In this document: positions 15,844 to 22,781 of the stretch, one piece after another
Layout of the letters: every line of letters begins with the position of its first letter
How positions within the stretch are numbered: the stretch's first letter is position 1
Virus record (IMG/VR): IMGVR_UViG_3300045051_001515
Span: 1 to 30,287 of that record
DNA length: 30,287 bases
Direction: 5' to 3' (one strand)
Source of the DNA: a virus
The notes under the pieces: generated by a model
Database searches by the model: none
Told to the model about the DNA's origin: nothing
What the model saw: the letters and a program-made list of their open reading frames with translations, nothing else
Program-made: the position numbers and the translations under genes

Positions 15844-17980
15844 TTGCGCCTCCCGTTCCCATCTGCGCGCCCATATTGGCCGGCAGGTTCTGGCCCATAT
15901 TCAGCGGAGCCGGGAGGGATTTCTGCCCCTGCGCGGAGCGCGTGGCCTCCTCCTGCATGAACTGCGCGGCAGCGGCGCGGGGGTCGCTGGTGATGTCCAT
16001 GATGTCGCGCCGGGTCTGCTCGATATGGTTGACCAGCCGGACCATCAGCTCGGGGTCGTTCTCGCGGTTGTTCTCCAGCATCTGCGCCTGGAGCGTGTGC
16101 TTTATAAGGTGCCAGCTCTTGTTTTCCTTGGGGTGCGTGTTGACCGGCACACCCTGCAACATGAGCTCGTATTCCTGCTCGGGGTCCATCGAGCCGTCGG
16201 GCGGGATGAGGAGCTTGGAGGAATCGCCCTTGCCGAAAGCCTCGTTAACAAGGCGCATATACTCGCCGCCGTCTATCTTGTCCCACTCGGGGTTGTTCTT
16301 CTGGGCGGCGGCGTAGTTGATGGCCTGCGAGAGAAGGACCAGCGCCTGGTTGCGCTGAACCTGCGTGTCACCGAAAGAGGGGTCATCCGAGGCCACATAC
16401 AGGAAGCCCTCGCCGTCTGTGTCTATGTCCTCGCGCTTGTAAGACACCGCGCCGATGCCGCCGGTGAACTTCTTGAACGGCATGGGGTCGAACATGAATT
16501 GTTCGTAGAGCCAGTACATCTCCTCCATCTGGTTCATGGTCTCGCATTGGTCGGTGTTGACCATGAGCTGAAAGCGGCGGGCCATCGTCTGCTGCACTTC
16601 CATCAGGCCGCCGTAGGTGGAATGGAACGGGCGGGTGCCCATGACGCCCGGGGTCATCTCGGCCACGCTGACCACGTTCTCTATGAGGCCCTGTACGCCG
16701 CTCTGGGCGGTCAGCATGGAGCCTATCTTGTCCTGCTTGGCCACCGGCATGATGGCGCGGGAAAGGTCCACCCCGGAAGCGGCGCGCAGGCCGCCGCCGC
16801 CCCGGCTGTCAAAGTCCTCGGGGTAGGGGAACGCGTCCTCGACATAGGCCACCATCTGATTGACGGTGCGGAACCAGTCCTGCATGGCGAGGCTGTGGAT
16901 ATCGGAGAACTCGTTGAGGCTGTCGAGGATAGGTTCCAGCGCGCCCATGCCGTAGATGCTATGATTGGAGGGCGTGTAGTAGCGGGCGCGGACCTTGAGG
17001 CCCGGCTTGTGGTAGATGTCCTTGACGTGCTGGATGAGGTAGGCGCCGTTGGCTACCACTATCTGCTCCCGGCTGGTCCGCATTATCATCAGGTGGACGG
17101 CCGGCACGTTGTCGTCCTTGTCCTTGGCGGTGTTGGAGGATATGCCCTCAAGCTGCTGGCGGAAGCTCTCCACGCTCTTGTTGTCCTCGGGGAAAGTGGG
17201 GCGCACGGAGATGCCGCGGGCTATAAGGGCCTCTATGGCCACCAGGTCATAGACCGGGACCTGGTTGCCTTCTCCGTCTATGTAGGTGGCTTTCTTGAGG
17301 TCCTCCACGGACTTGTAGTCCACGGTCTCGATTATCCACTTGAGGTCCTTGACCCGGAGTATGCCGGGCTGCGGGAACACGTTGAAGATGGACGGGAAGC
17401 GGGTCTGGTAGCCCACCTTGACCGGGAATTTATGCGCCACGAGCTTGTAGCCCTTAAAGGCTATCTTGCGGGCCACCCGCGCCACGGAGGACACCACGGG
17501 TATCTCCATGCTGGCCACCTGCTCCATCTTGGTAGTGACCCAGCGGAAGCCCTCCTCGTATTCGGAGGCCCACTCGTCGAACTCCCACTCGGTGCCGCAG
17601 ATCACGCGCTCCCGGGTGGCGTCGGTGTAGCCGAGCCGGTACTCCGGGGAGCCGAAGTACGAGCGGCACATGTTGTAGAAGTTGCCGGCCTTGCGGAGAT
17701 GGTCGTCGCGCTTGGGCTTCACCTCTATGGTGAGCTTGCCGAGCACGGTCTGGGAGATGCGGCTGACGATGTTCTCCACCAGGCCGTAGGCGAGGGCTAT
17801 CTTAATGGACCAGTCGGAGGAATCGGCGTCATCGCGCTGGGCGCGGTACTCTTTGTAGAGGCGCTTAAACAGCTCGTGCTTCTCGTGGTAGAAATCCCGG
17901 CTCAACAGGTACTTGGTGCGGACGTCCTTTATCAGTTCGTCCTTCTTGGCTTCGGAATGGGTGGAGAGCAGATTTTCCAT
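15836..17980 (-). CDS. Portal protein, P22/SU10-like
   Basis: 714 residues. The start is the ATG at 17980 (MENLLSTHSEAKK), one base after the upstream stop, with AAGG ahead of it; a longer in-frame extension merely shadows the upstream gene. The size and features match podovirus portals of the P22 type: helical N-terminus (LLSRDFYHEKHELFKRLYKEYR), clip/stem region with NVFPQPGILRVKDLKWIIE, a central YYTPSNHSIYGMGALEPI, and a Gln/Met-rich C-terminal barrel/crown-like tail (FMQEEATRSAQGQ). It forms the dodecameric DNA entry vertex that docks terminase and adaptor. It is separated from terL by about 2 kb of small genes. Confidence 0.9.
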   Translation of the reverse strand: MENLLSTHSEAKKDELIKDVRTKYLLSRDFYHEKHELFKRLYKEYRAQRDDADSSDWSIKIALAYGLVENIVSRISQTVLGKLTIEVKPKRDDHLRKAGNFYNMCRSYFGSPEYRLGYTDATRERVICGTEWEFDEWASEYEEGFRWVTTKMEQVASMEIPVVSSVARVARKIAFKGYKLVAHKFPVKVGYQTRFPSIFNVFPQPGILRVKDLKWIIETVDYKSVEDLKKATYIDGEGNQVPVYDLVAIEALIARGISVRPTFPEDNKSVESFRQQLEGISSNTAKDKDDNVPAVHLMIMRTSREQIVVANGAYLIQHVKDIYHKPGLKVRARYYTPSNHSIYGMGALEPILDSLNEFSDIHSLAMQDWFRTVNQMVAYVEDAFPYPEDFDSRGGGGLRAASGVDLSRAIMPVAKQDKIGSMLTAQSGVQGLIENVVSVAEMTPGVMGTRPFHSTYGGLMEVQQTMARRFQLMVNTDQCETMNQMEEMYWLYEQFMFDPMPFKKFTGGIGAVSYKREDIDTDGEGFLYVASDDPSFGDTQVQRNQALVLLSQAINYAAAQKNNPEWDKIDGGEYMRLVNEAFGKGDSSKLLIPPDGSMDPEQEYELMLQGVPVNTHPKENKSWHLIKHTLQAQMLENNRENDPELMVRLVNHIEQTRRDIMDITSDPRAAAAQFMQEEATRSAQGQKSLPAPLNMGQNLPANMGAQMGTGGASA

Positions 17981-17981
17981 G

Positions 17982-18341
17982 TTAAGCCTTGCTGGTGCCC
18001 TCCACGCCGCGGGCCTCCCGGTCCTGCCGGCGCAGGCGCAGGGCGTCAAGGGCGGCCTCCAGCGCATGTACGGCGGCCTCGTTGTTCGGGCAGGGCACCT
18101 TGCGGTTGAGGCCGGCTACCATCAGGCGGGCGGTCTCTATGAGCGTGTCCACCTGGCAGCCGTTCACGCCGGCTTCTTTGATGGGGCCGTCCTGAATTTT
18201 AAAGGCCACGATGTTGTGTTCGTGGTCTATGAGTATCGGGGAGCTCTTGAAGTCGTGCGGGGTGGTGGTGTCGTCGGTGGCGGTTATCTCGCCCACGCGG
18301 TAGCCGTCTATGATCGGCAGGTTGCGGAGGGTCTTTATCAT
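17982..18341 (-). CDS. Acb2/Tad1-domain-like protein, candidate cyclic-nucleotide sponge
   Basis: 119 residues; the ATG overlaps the upstream stop (TGATG) and the stop is one base before the portal start. Residues 52-61 read GPIKEAGVNG and residues 110-116 ARGVEGT, preceded by a helix (EAAVHALEAALDALRLRRQD). From memory these are the two hallmarks of phage proteins carrying the Acb2/Tad1 hairpin domain. Characterised members (Acb2 against CBASS, Tad1 against Thoeris) bind immune cyclic nucleotides or cyclic ADP-ribose isomers and act in the cytoplasm as oligomers. The residues before the hairpin differ from the usual FACREN-type sequence (here VPCPNNEAA). Family assignment is by motif only; ligand unknown. 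Confidence 0.7.
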   Translation of the reverse strand: MIKTLRNLPIIDGYRVGEITATDDTTTPHDFKSSPILIDHEHNIVAFKIQDGPIKEAGVNGCQVDTLIETARLMVAGLNRKVPCPNNEAAVHALEAALDALRLRRQDREARGVEGTSKA

Positions 18342-18721
18342 CAGGCCCGCCCGCCTTTGAGGTTGCGCTTGAGCCGGAAATCCTCGGTCATGCCGTGCTG
18401 GGAGGCCTTGTACTGTTCCTCCTGCAACTTCTCCTTGCCGCGGAACAGGTCAGCGAAATAGCGGCGGCTCTTGGCGGCCAGGATGTCGGTGATGGCGGGG
18501 CATTGGTGGCGGGCTTCAGCGCGCTTGAGTATCCACTCGCGCAGGCCCTGCTCGCTCATGGTGTCGGGGTTGCCGCGGAAGTGCATGTGCACGGTCCCGC
18601 CGCAGGTTTTGCATGTGAGCGTGGCCTCTACGGCGTTCTTGAAAGACTGGAAGGTCCCGCTGAAAAAGGCGCGGGGCGGGCGGTCAAACCCGAACTTCTT
18701 TGTGAAGGCATTGCTATCCAT
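18341..18721 (-). CDS. Hypothetical Cys-containing protein, terminase-portal island
   Basis: 126 residues, starting MDSNAFTKKFGFDRPPR. Residues 37-40 are CKTC followed by GG, with H45/H47 (VHMHF) nearby and C74 (HQCPA), a possible small zinc-binding site. The C-terminal half is strongly basic and helical (ILAAKSRRYFADLFRGKEK), suggesting nucleic-acid binding. There is no Shine-Dalgarno sequence before the ATG, and a G-rich tract lies 28-60 bases upstream. It is coupled to the Acb2/Tad1-like gene by a one-base overlap. Function unknown. Confidence 0.65.
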   Translation of the reverse strand: MDSNAFTKKFGFDRPPRAFFSGTFQSFKNAVEATLTCKTCGGTVHMHFRGNPDTMSEQGLREWILKRAEARHQCPAITDILAAKSRRYFADLFRGKEKLQEEQYKASQHGMTEDFRLKRNLKGGRA

Positions 18722-18832
18722 TAGGGATAGGATAGCGGGTTATGATTTCCCCCGGTTTCCCCGTCTTTCCCTTTGTTTCCCTGCCGATATTTAACGACGG
18801 GGGCAAGAAAAAGAGCGGGGCTGGAGGCGCTT
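18722..18832 (-). other. Intergenic spacer with potential G-quadruplex on the transcribed (mRNA-like) strand
   Basis: The 111-base gap is one of the longest in the window. On the minus strand, 18781 to 18749 reads GGG, 7 bases, GGG, 6 bases, GGGG, 5 bases, GGGGG, which fits the G3+N1-7 quadruplex rule. CCCCCGTC further upstream could also pair with GACGGGG within the tract. No promoter or clear terminator is visible. Confidence 0.5.
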
Positions 18833-19018
18833 CTATTTGTGGGCTTTTTTCGGCAGGGTGCGGCGCTTGTAGAGGATATTGTAGACGGTCTTATCTTCCA
18901 GCTTGTAGAGCTGGGCTACTTCCTTGGCGGACTTGCGGTCCTTGCGGCGGGTCAGCAGGCGGATGATCTCCATGTCCCGCTTAAGCGTTTCCTGTTTGGC
19001 TATGGCGCGCAGGGTCAT
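18833..19018 (-). CDS. Small helix-turn-helix DNA-binding protein
   Basis: 61 residues from the ATG at 19018 (MTLRAIAKQETLKR), which has GAGGTG upstream and overlaps the lipoprotein stop by ATGA. Residues 25-50 (KSAKEVAQLYKLEDKTVYNI) form a helix-turn-helix of the resolvase/Mor or sigma-region-4-like kind, flanked by Lys/Arg. With no other domain it could be a small regulator of late genes or of the adjacent island. It is more basic than the other small ORFs here. Confidence 0.7.
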   Translation of the reverse strand: MTLRAIAKQETLKRDMEIIRLLTRRKDRKSAKEVAQLYKLEDKTVYNILYKRRTLPKKAHK

Positions 19019-19428
19019 TTCTTCACCTCTTTTGAACACGCGCTCTCGCAGGGGAAGGCCGCTATGCCGTTGAGCGTATAGCCGGAGGGTTGCGCGGGTT
19101 TCTTCGCGGGAACTACTATACAAGGCCGAAGCTCTCCCTCAAACGTCCTTATTGAACAATCAGTAATGCCCGGCGTTTGAGCCACAAATACCGGGGGGCC
19201 TTGCTTTATTCCCCCTTTGCGCTCCTTTAAAGCCTGGCGCCGTGCCTTGGCCTCCTCAACCGCCGCCGCGTAGCCGTCCAGGTAGCCCTGTCCGTAGGCC
19301 ATCTGCTCAAAGGCGGGGGCCACAGCGGAGGAACGCCGGAACTGGACGGAGGCGCAACTCACAAGCGTGAACATGATAGGGAACACGATGCCGACCAGCA
19401 TAAACACGGATTTCATTCTCCAGGTCAT
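19015..19428 (-). CDS. Phage-encoded lipoprotein
   Basis: 137 residues. The ATG overlaps the upstream stop (ATGA). The N-terminus is MTWRMK, then a hydrophobic run (VFMLVGIVFPIMFTL), then lipobox LVSC with Cys at residue 25, so the mature protein should be diacylglyceryl-modified. The mature part has a helical YLDGYAAAVEEAKARRQALK segment and later four cysteines (TDCSI, RPCIV, FPCESACS) that could form disulfides. Phage lipoproteins in such non-structural spots often block superinfection at a receptor (Llp/Cor type) or serve as o-spanins. This is too large for a typical Rz1 and far from the lysis genes, so exclusion or envelope modification is a reasonable guess only. Confidence 0.7.
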   Translation of the reverse strand: MTWRMKSVFMLVGIVFPIMFTLVSCASVQFRRSSAVAPAFEQMAYGQGYLDGYAAAVEEAKARRQALKERKGGIKQGPPVFVAQTPGITDCSIRTFEGELRPCIVVPAKKPAQPSGYTLNGIAAFPCESACSKEVKK

Positions 19429-19895
19429 GCCCCGGCCTCATGGTCTATCACTATCCTGTTCTTCAGTTTGTCCACGGTGTTCTGGAAGGCTCGCTGGAGC
19501 AGCGCGTCCGGTAATTCCAGTTTGTAGACCGAGCCAGAGCGTGCCATGCCGGCCATCACGCAGTCGGCTATAAACTCCAGCACGTCTATCAGGTCCACGT
19601 CCGCCTTCACGCCGTCCTCCTGAAGCAGATGGTGGCGCTCTACCTTGCGGTGGTTGTCCCACCAGCTGGTTATCTTGAAGCCGGTCTTGAAGTCATCGTG
19701 GAACTGGTCTATGCCGTCCAGCTTGGTGTGGTCGTGCTCGCGGGCGGCCCGCGCCAGCTCCGCTTGGAACAGCGCCAGCGCCTGCCTCACGTCTGCTATG
19801 TGCGAATGGCTGGCCTTCTTAAGCTGCCCCTTGCTGACTTTTGTTACGTCGCACGTCCTGGTGTCTGCCGTCTCTGATTTGGTGATGATTATCAT
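19425..19895 (-). CDS. HD-like phage protein of unknown function (DUF5662-like)
   Basis: 156 residues from the ATG at 19895, chosen because AGGAGG lies six bases before it. The middle carries closely spaced histidines and acids: SHSHIADV, EHDHTKLDGIDQFHDDF, WWDNHRKVERHHL, then VDLIDVLEFIADCVMAGMARSG. I recall this pattern from a widespread phage family, possibly DUF5662, that looks like an HD-type helical metal-dependent phosphohydrolase. If so it could act on nucleotides, but no activity is established. It begins the small-gene island right after terL and is followed by the lipoprotein gene (ATGA overlap). Confidence 0.65.
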   Translation of the reverse strand: MIIITKSETADTRTCDVTKVSKGQLKKASHSHIADVRQALALFQAELARAAREHDHTKLDGIDQFHDDFKTGFKITSWWDNHRKVERHHLLQEDGVKADVDLIDVLEFIADCVMAGMARSGSVYKLELPDALLQRAFQNTVDKLKNRIVIDHEAGA

Positions 19896-19915
19896 GCCCT
19901 GCCTCCTATTTGCCC

Positions 19916-21349
19916 CTATTTTCTCCGCGCACAATGCGGGACGTAAATCTTGCGCTGGACCGCCGGAGCGTGGTTGACCATGCGCGGCTTGTCAGGTATG
20001 GCGAATGTCAGCGCGTAGGCGTCAACCTCGTCCGGGCTGCACTTGATGATGGCTTTAACCTGGTCTTTCTCGGTCACGCGCTTCTTGCCGTTCTGGAAAT
20101 AGTAGGTGTGGGCCAGCAGTTCCTTGCGGAGCTGGGGCGAGTTAGGCAGACACCCGCCGCGCTTAATGTGGTCCACGAACTCGCAGATTATCTCGCTGCG
20201 CTTGTTGAAGTACATGTCCTTGGTGGCGGCCGCGCTGAAGTTGACCGGGATGGGCTTGAACTTGGCGAGCTTAAGCGAATCCTCCGGGCTGGAGCCGTAG
20301 CCGCCAGTCACATCGAGGAATATCTCGTCAGCGCCGCCCCACGCCGAATATACCTCCGCCACCTTGGCGGCTATCTGGGGGCCGTCAGCGTTACGCAGGG
20401 ATTCGGCCGGGAAGTAGGCCAGGCCCTGCCGGCGGGCTATCACGGTCCTGTCATCACCGAAGCGCGCGCAGTCCGTGCCGATGCGTTTTTCGGCGTAGGA
20501 CACATCCGGAGCGTGGCGCATCATGGCCGCGTCTATCTCCTCCACGCTGATAAGCGAGTTAAGGCCCTGCGGCGGGAACTGGCCGAGGATGTAGGCCATT
20601 ACCCAGGGGTCGGTGCGGCCGTAGGCGGCTATCTGCTCCTTGGCCCACGCAAGGTCTATACGGGGTGAGCGGTTGGGGTCGTCCGGATCTCCGGTAATCG
20701 TGATGGAGGCCCATTTGTCGGCCAGGGTGGAAACGGCGGCGTAGAGCATCCCTATCATGCTGGTGGGGTTGCCGGCCTGCACTATGCGGCCCCATTTGCA
20801 ATTGGAGAGGGCCTGCTCGGCGCTCTTTAGCACGGCAACAGGGATATCACCGCTTTCGTCTATTAGGAACAGGACATACTCGCTATGGATGCCGGACAGC
20901 GTGCGGCCCTGCTCCTCCTCATTGGCCGTCTTGGGCCAGCTGCGGGCCGCAAGGAACCAGGTCTCGGGATGGTCTACTGCGAATATACGGGTATTGGTCC
21001 AGGTGAACTTCTTGAGCAGAACGGGGGAACGCTGTTGCCACTTGTTGAACTCGGCCCAGAGATTATCGCGGAGGTTGTCGGCGGTTACGCTCACCACGGC
21101 GCCCTTGGGATGCTCTCCCTGCCCGCCCAGGCACATCAGGAACCACCAGCCACACCACGCCAGCAGGGCGCTCTTGCCGGGGCCGGCGCAGGCCTTGAGG
21201 GCCAACCGGAAGCGCGCTACGCTCCGGTCAGCGAACGCCACGAGTCCGCGGCGCTGCCATTCATCGGGTTCTGTGTGGAAATTGTCGCGAACGAACTTAA
21301 CCGGGTCACGGCGCCATTCAAGAATAGTGTTGACGGCGGCTTGGCTCAC
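19916..21349 (-). CDS. terL: Terminase large subunit (DNA-packaging ATPase/nuclease)
   Basis: 477 residues from a GTG start that overlaps the terS stop (GTGA). ATPase domain: Walker A-like CAGPGKS at 54-60, Walker B FLIDESGD at 161-168 with D164/E165. Nuclease domain (RNase H-like): D293 in GTDCARFGDD, D346 in FLDVTGG, and the late acidic motif SPDEVDAYALTFA at about 445-456. Length is usual for TerL. With TerS it cuts concatemers and pumps DNA through the portal. The C-terminus is short and basic (HCARRK). Confidence 0.95.
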   Translation of the reverse strand: MSQAAVNTILEWRRDPVKFVRDNFHTEPDEWQRRGLVAFADRSVARFRLALKACAGPGKSALLAWCGWWFLMCLGGQGEHPKGAVVSVTADNLRDNLWAEFNKWQQRSPVLLKKFTWTNTRIFAVDHPETWFLAARSWPKTANEEEQGRTLSGIHSEYVLFLIDESGDIPVAVLKSAEQALSNCKWGRIVQAGNPTSMIGMLYAAVSTLADKWASITITGDPDDPNRSPRIDLAWAKEQIAAYGRTDPWVMAYILGQFPPQGLNSLISVEEIDAAMMRHAPDVSYAEKRIGTDCARFGDDRTVIARRQGLAYFPAESLRNADGPQIAAKVAEVYSAWGGADEIFLDVTGGYGSSPEDSLKLAKFKPIPVNFSAAATKDMYFNKRSEIICEFVDHIKRGGCLPNSPQLRKELLAHTYYFQNGKKRVTEKDQVKAIIKCSPDEVDAYALTFAIPDKPRMVNHAPAVQRKIYVPHCARRK

Positions 21350-21816
21350 TTGCTCGTGCCCTCGCCCTCTTTCTTGTTGGCCTCCTCAAGCAGTTGCTCA
21401 AGGGTCTTGGAGTTCACGTCCATCTCGCTCTTGGTGGCGAACTCGTGGCGGCGTTTGCGTTCCAGGTATTTGAGGGCCAGGTCGGGGGATTTAGGGGAAT
21501 CGCTTTCTATCTCGTTGCCTTTCTCGTCCTTGGACTTCACCTTGTGTCCGTCGAACGATTCTATCACCGCACGACGGGCGAGAAGCACGGGGCGCTCCTT
21601 AAGCGCGGCTTTCCGTTCCGCTACAGCCGGGTGCGCGTCGAGGTACCGGGAAAGAGAGGCCGTAGAAATCCCGGCGAAAAAAGCGGCCTCGGCGTCCGTG
21701 CCGTCTATCCCCCACACTTCTTCCAGTTTCGTAATGACCAAATCCTCGTTTTGGCCGTCAAACCACTTCCGGCCGCCCTTGGATTTCCCGCTCTCTTTTT
21801 TGCGTGGTGTAGCCAT
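21346..21816 (-). CDS. terS: Terminase small subunit
   Basis: 156 residues. A basic N-terminus (ATPRKKESGKSKGGRK) precedes a helix-turn-helix at about 41-60 (DAEAAFFAGISTASLSRYL). Then come an acidic/charged linker and a C-terminal helix (MDVNSKTLEQLLEEANKK) suited to oligomerisation and TerL contact, the usual TerS plan. It recognises the packaging site. It directly precedes terL with a GTGA overlap. No Shine-Dalgarno is present: the bases before the ATG are a T-rich tract that is also the tail of a terminator hairpin, and no other start codon lies nearby. Confidence 0.85.
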   Translation of the reverse strand: MATPRKKESGKSKGGRKWFDGQNEDLVITKLEEVWGIDGTDAEAAFFAGISTASLSRYLDAHPAVAERKAALKERPVLLARRAVIESFDGHKVKSKDEKGNEIESDSPKSPDLALKYLERKRRHEFATKSEMDVNSKTLEQLLEEANKKEGEGTSK

Positions 21817-21821
21817 AAAAT

Positions 21822-21851
21822 AAAAACCCCGGGAGCTTTCCGCGTCCCGGG
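21822..21851 (-). terminator. Intrinsic terminator 2, just upstream of terS
   Basis: On the minus strand CCCGGGA (21851-21845 side) and TCCCGGG (21834-21828 side) form a 7-bp GC-rich stem with a roughly 10-base loop. It is followed by GTTTTTATTTT, which runs to the terS ATG at 21816. It may limit read-through into the late genes. Confidence 0.75.
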
Positions 21852-21853
21852 AT

Positions 21854-21885
21854 AAAAAATGACTTGAGGCGCAGACCCCAAGTCA
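21854..21885 (-). terminator. Intrinsic terminator 1, tandem with terminator 2
   Basis: On the minus strand TGACTTG at 21885-21879 pairs with CAAGTCA at 21866-21860 (7 bp, extended by an internal GG/CC). It is followed at once by TTTTTT (21859-21854), a canonical rho-independent terminator for transcripts coming from the early module or from the possible promoter just upstream. Confidence 0.8.
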
Positions 21886-21917
21886 GTTTCTTAAAGCTAG
21901 ATTTTTACAGCAAGCAT

Positions 21918-21947
21918 AGTCTATGTTATGCGGTCCCGGTTTGTCAA
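21918..21947 (-). promoter_or_regulatory. Possible sigma70 promoter ahead of the tandem terminators
   Basis: On the minus strand a consensus -35 TTGACA (21947-21942) is followed after 18 bases by TAGACT (21923-21918), a 4/6 match to the -10 box. The -35 overlaps the last codon and stop of the nuclease gene. The predicted transcript would begin near 21911 and meet terminators 1 and 2 before terS. The -35 is convincing, the -10 weak. Confidence 0.4.
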
Positions 21948-22339
21948 GGTGTGATTTCCGGGGCTATATTAATACACAGAGAACTGCATTTACTATCCCC
22001 CCTATATCCCCCCAAAAAATTCTGGTAGAAGTCAAAGACCCCTTTGAAGTCAGATTCGCTTATCAGTAGGAATACCGGAAGGCCAAAACTTCTATACTTG
22101 GCCGCCTGTTTGGTTTTGCCCCATAACCTGCGCCGGCGCTGCGGGTATAGCGTGGGGGCTTTGATCTCCACGATGGCTATTATCCGACTGCGGTGGTGAA
22201 TAACGGCGTCAAAACGGCACCCGCGCATCTCATTCCAGATACTACGATATTCCAGAAACACCGGTATACTGCGGAGTTTGCATTGGTGGTAGAACTCGGC
22301 CTGTAGGTTGGCCTCGGCACGTTGAGGGAGAAAATACAT
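21944..22339 (-). CDS. PD-(D/E)XK nuclease-like protein
   Basis: 131 residues; the ATG overlaps the upstream stop (TAATG). The layout of a restriction-endonuclease-like fold is visible: E9 in the first helix (QRAEANLQAEFYHQC), D44 in RFDAVIHH, E58 and K60 in IVEIKAP, and a following helix with Q78 (KTKQAAKYRSFGLPVFLLIS), as in VRR-NUC/Hjc-like small nucleases. All residues of the metal site appear intact. The codons are more AT-rich than in the flanking genes. It is the last gene of the early module. Possible roles are recombination, DNA processing before packaging, or host DNA breakdown. Confidence 0.7.
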   Translation of the reverse strand: MYFLPQRAEANLQAEFYHQCKLRSIPVFLEYRSIWNEMRGCRFDAVIHHRSRIIAIVEIKAPTLYPQRRRRLWGKTKQAAKYRSFGLPVFLLISESDFKGVFDFYQNFLGGYRGDSKCSSLCINIAPEITP

Positions 22340-22587
22340 TACTTCTCATCCTCCGCCCAGCCTACCCTTGTTTGCCCCGTCAGCCTCACCCGAAGCAAGG
22401 CATGGAAGCTGGCCTGGTATGCCTCCTCGCTTATATGGAACGCCGCGGCAAGGGCGTTGAACTTCCCGAACTCCCACACCCGCCCGAACACCCACACCCG
22501 CAGCCAGCACCACGGCTGGAGCGTGAGCGTGAACCGACGCCCGCCCTCGTTGATGATGAGTAATCCTGTGATGTTGAGGAGTTTCAT
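22339..22587 (-). CDS. Hypothetical small protein
   Basis: 82 residues from the ATG at 22587, with GGAGG upstream and ATGA overlap with the preceding gene. The sequence is Trp/Phe-rich (PWCWLRVWVFGRVWEFGKF) followed by an amphipathic helix (FNALAAAFHISEEAYQ). It could be a membrane-associated or beta-sheet protein. Unrecognised; alternative frames in this high-GC stretch are also open, so confidence rests on coupling and the RBS. Confidence 0.55.
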   Translation of the reverse strand: MKLLNITGLLIINEGGRRFTLTLQPWCWLRVWVFGRVWEFGKFNALAAAFHISEEAYQASFHALLRVRLTGQTRVGWAEDEK

Positions 22588-22781
22588 TTCTTCCCGCCTC
22601 CTTCCACAATGCCACACGCCGCAGATATCACTCGGTTGGCCATCTCTTTGCTCCTCGCCTCGAACTCGGCCAGCAGAGCCGCCCGGAAGCGCGGCGCGTT
22701 CAGCAGGTCCTCGAACACCTGCGCTTGGGCCTGATGTTCTACGTCTTTAGCGTGGACGCGGAATATCTTGTCGGGATTCAT
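22584..22781 (-). CDS. Hypothetical small protein
   Basis: 65 residues, MNPDKIFRVHAKDVEHQ at the start. Its ATG overlaps the stop of the Gp37/Gp68-like gene (ATGA); the longer in-frame ORF upstream is only a shadow of that gene. Predicted all-helical and charged (VFEDLLNAPRFRAALLAEFE), with no membrane segment. Function unknown. Confidence 0.6.
   Translation of the reverse strand: MNPDKIFRVHAKDVEHQAQAQVFEDLLNAPRFRAALLAEFEARSKEMANRVISAACGIVEGGGKK

Noticed and set aside
15809-18109. Long plus-strand open frame over the portal gene
   Set aside because: Mirror of the portal reading frame with low-complexity His/Leu/Val/Gly content; the minus-strand portal is unambiguous.
18796-18830. Terminator after the small HTH gene
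   Set aside because: Only a 4-bp AGCG/CGCT stem precedes the short T-run on the minus strand; too weak to support.
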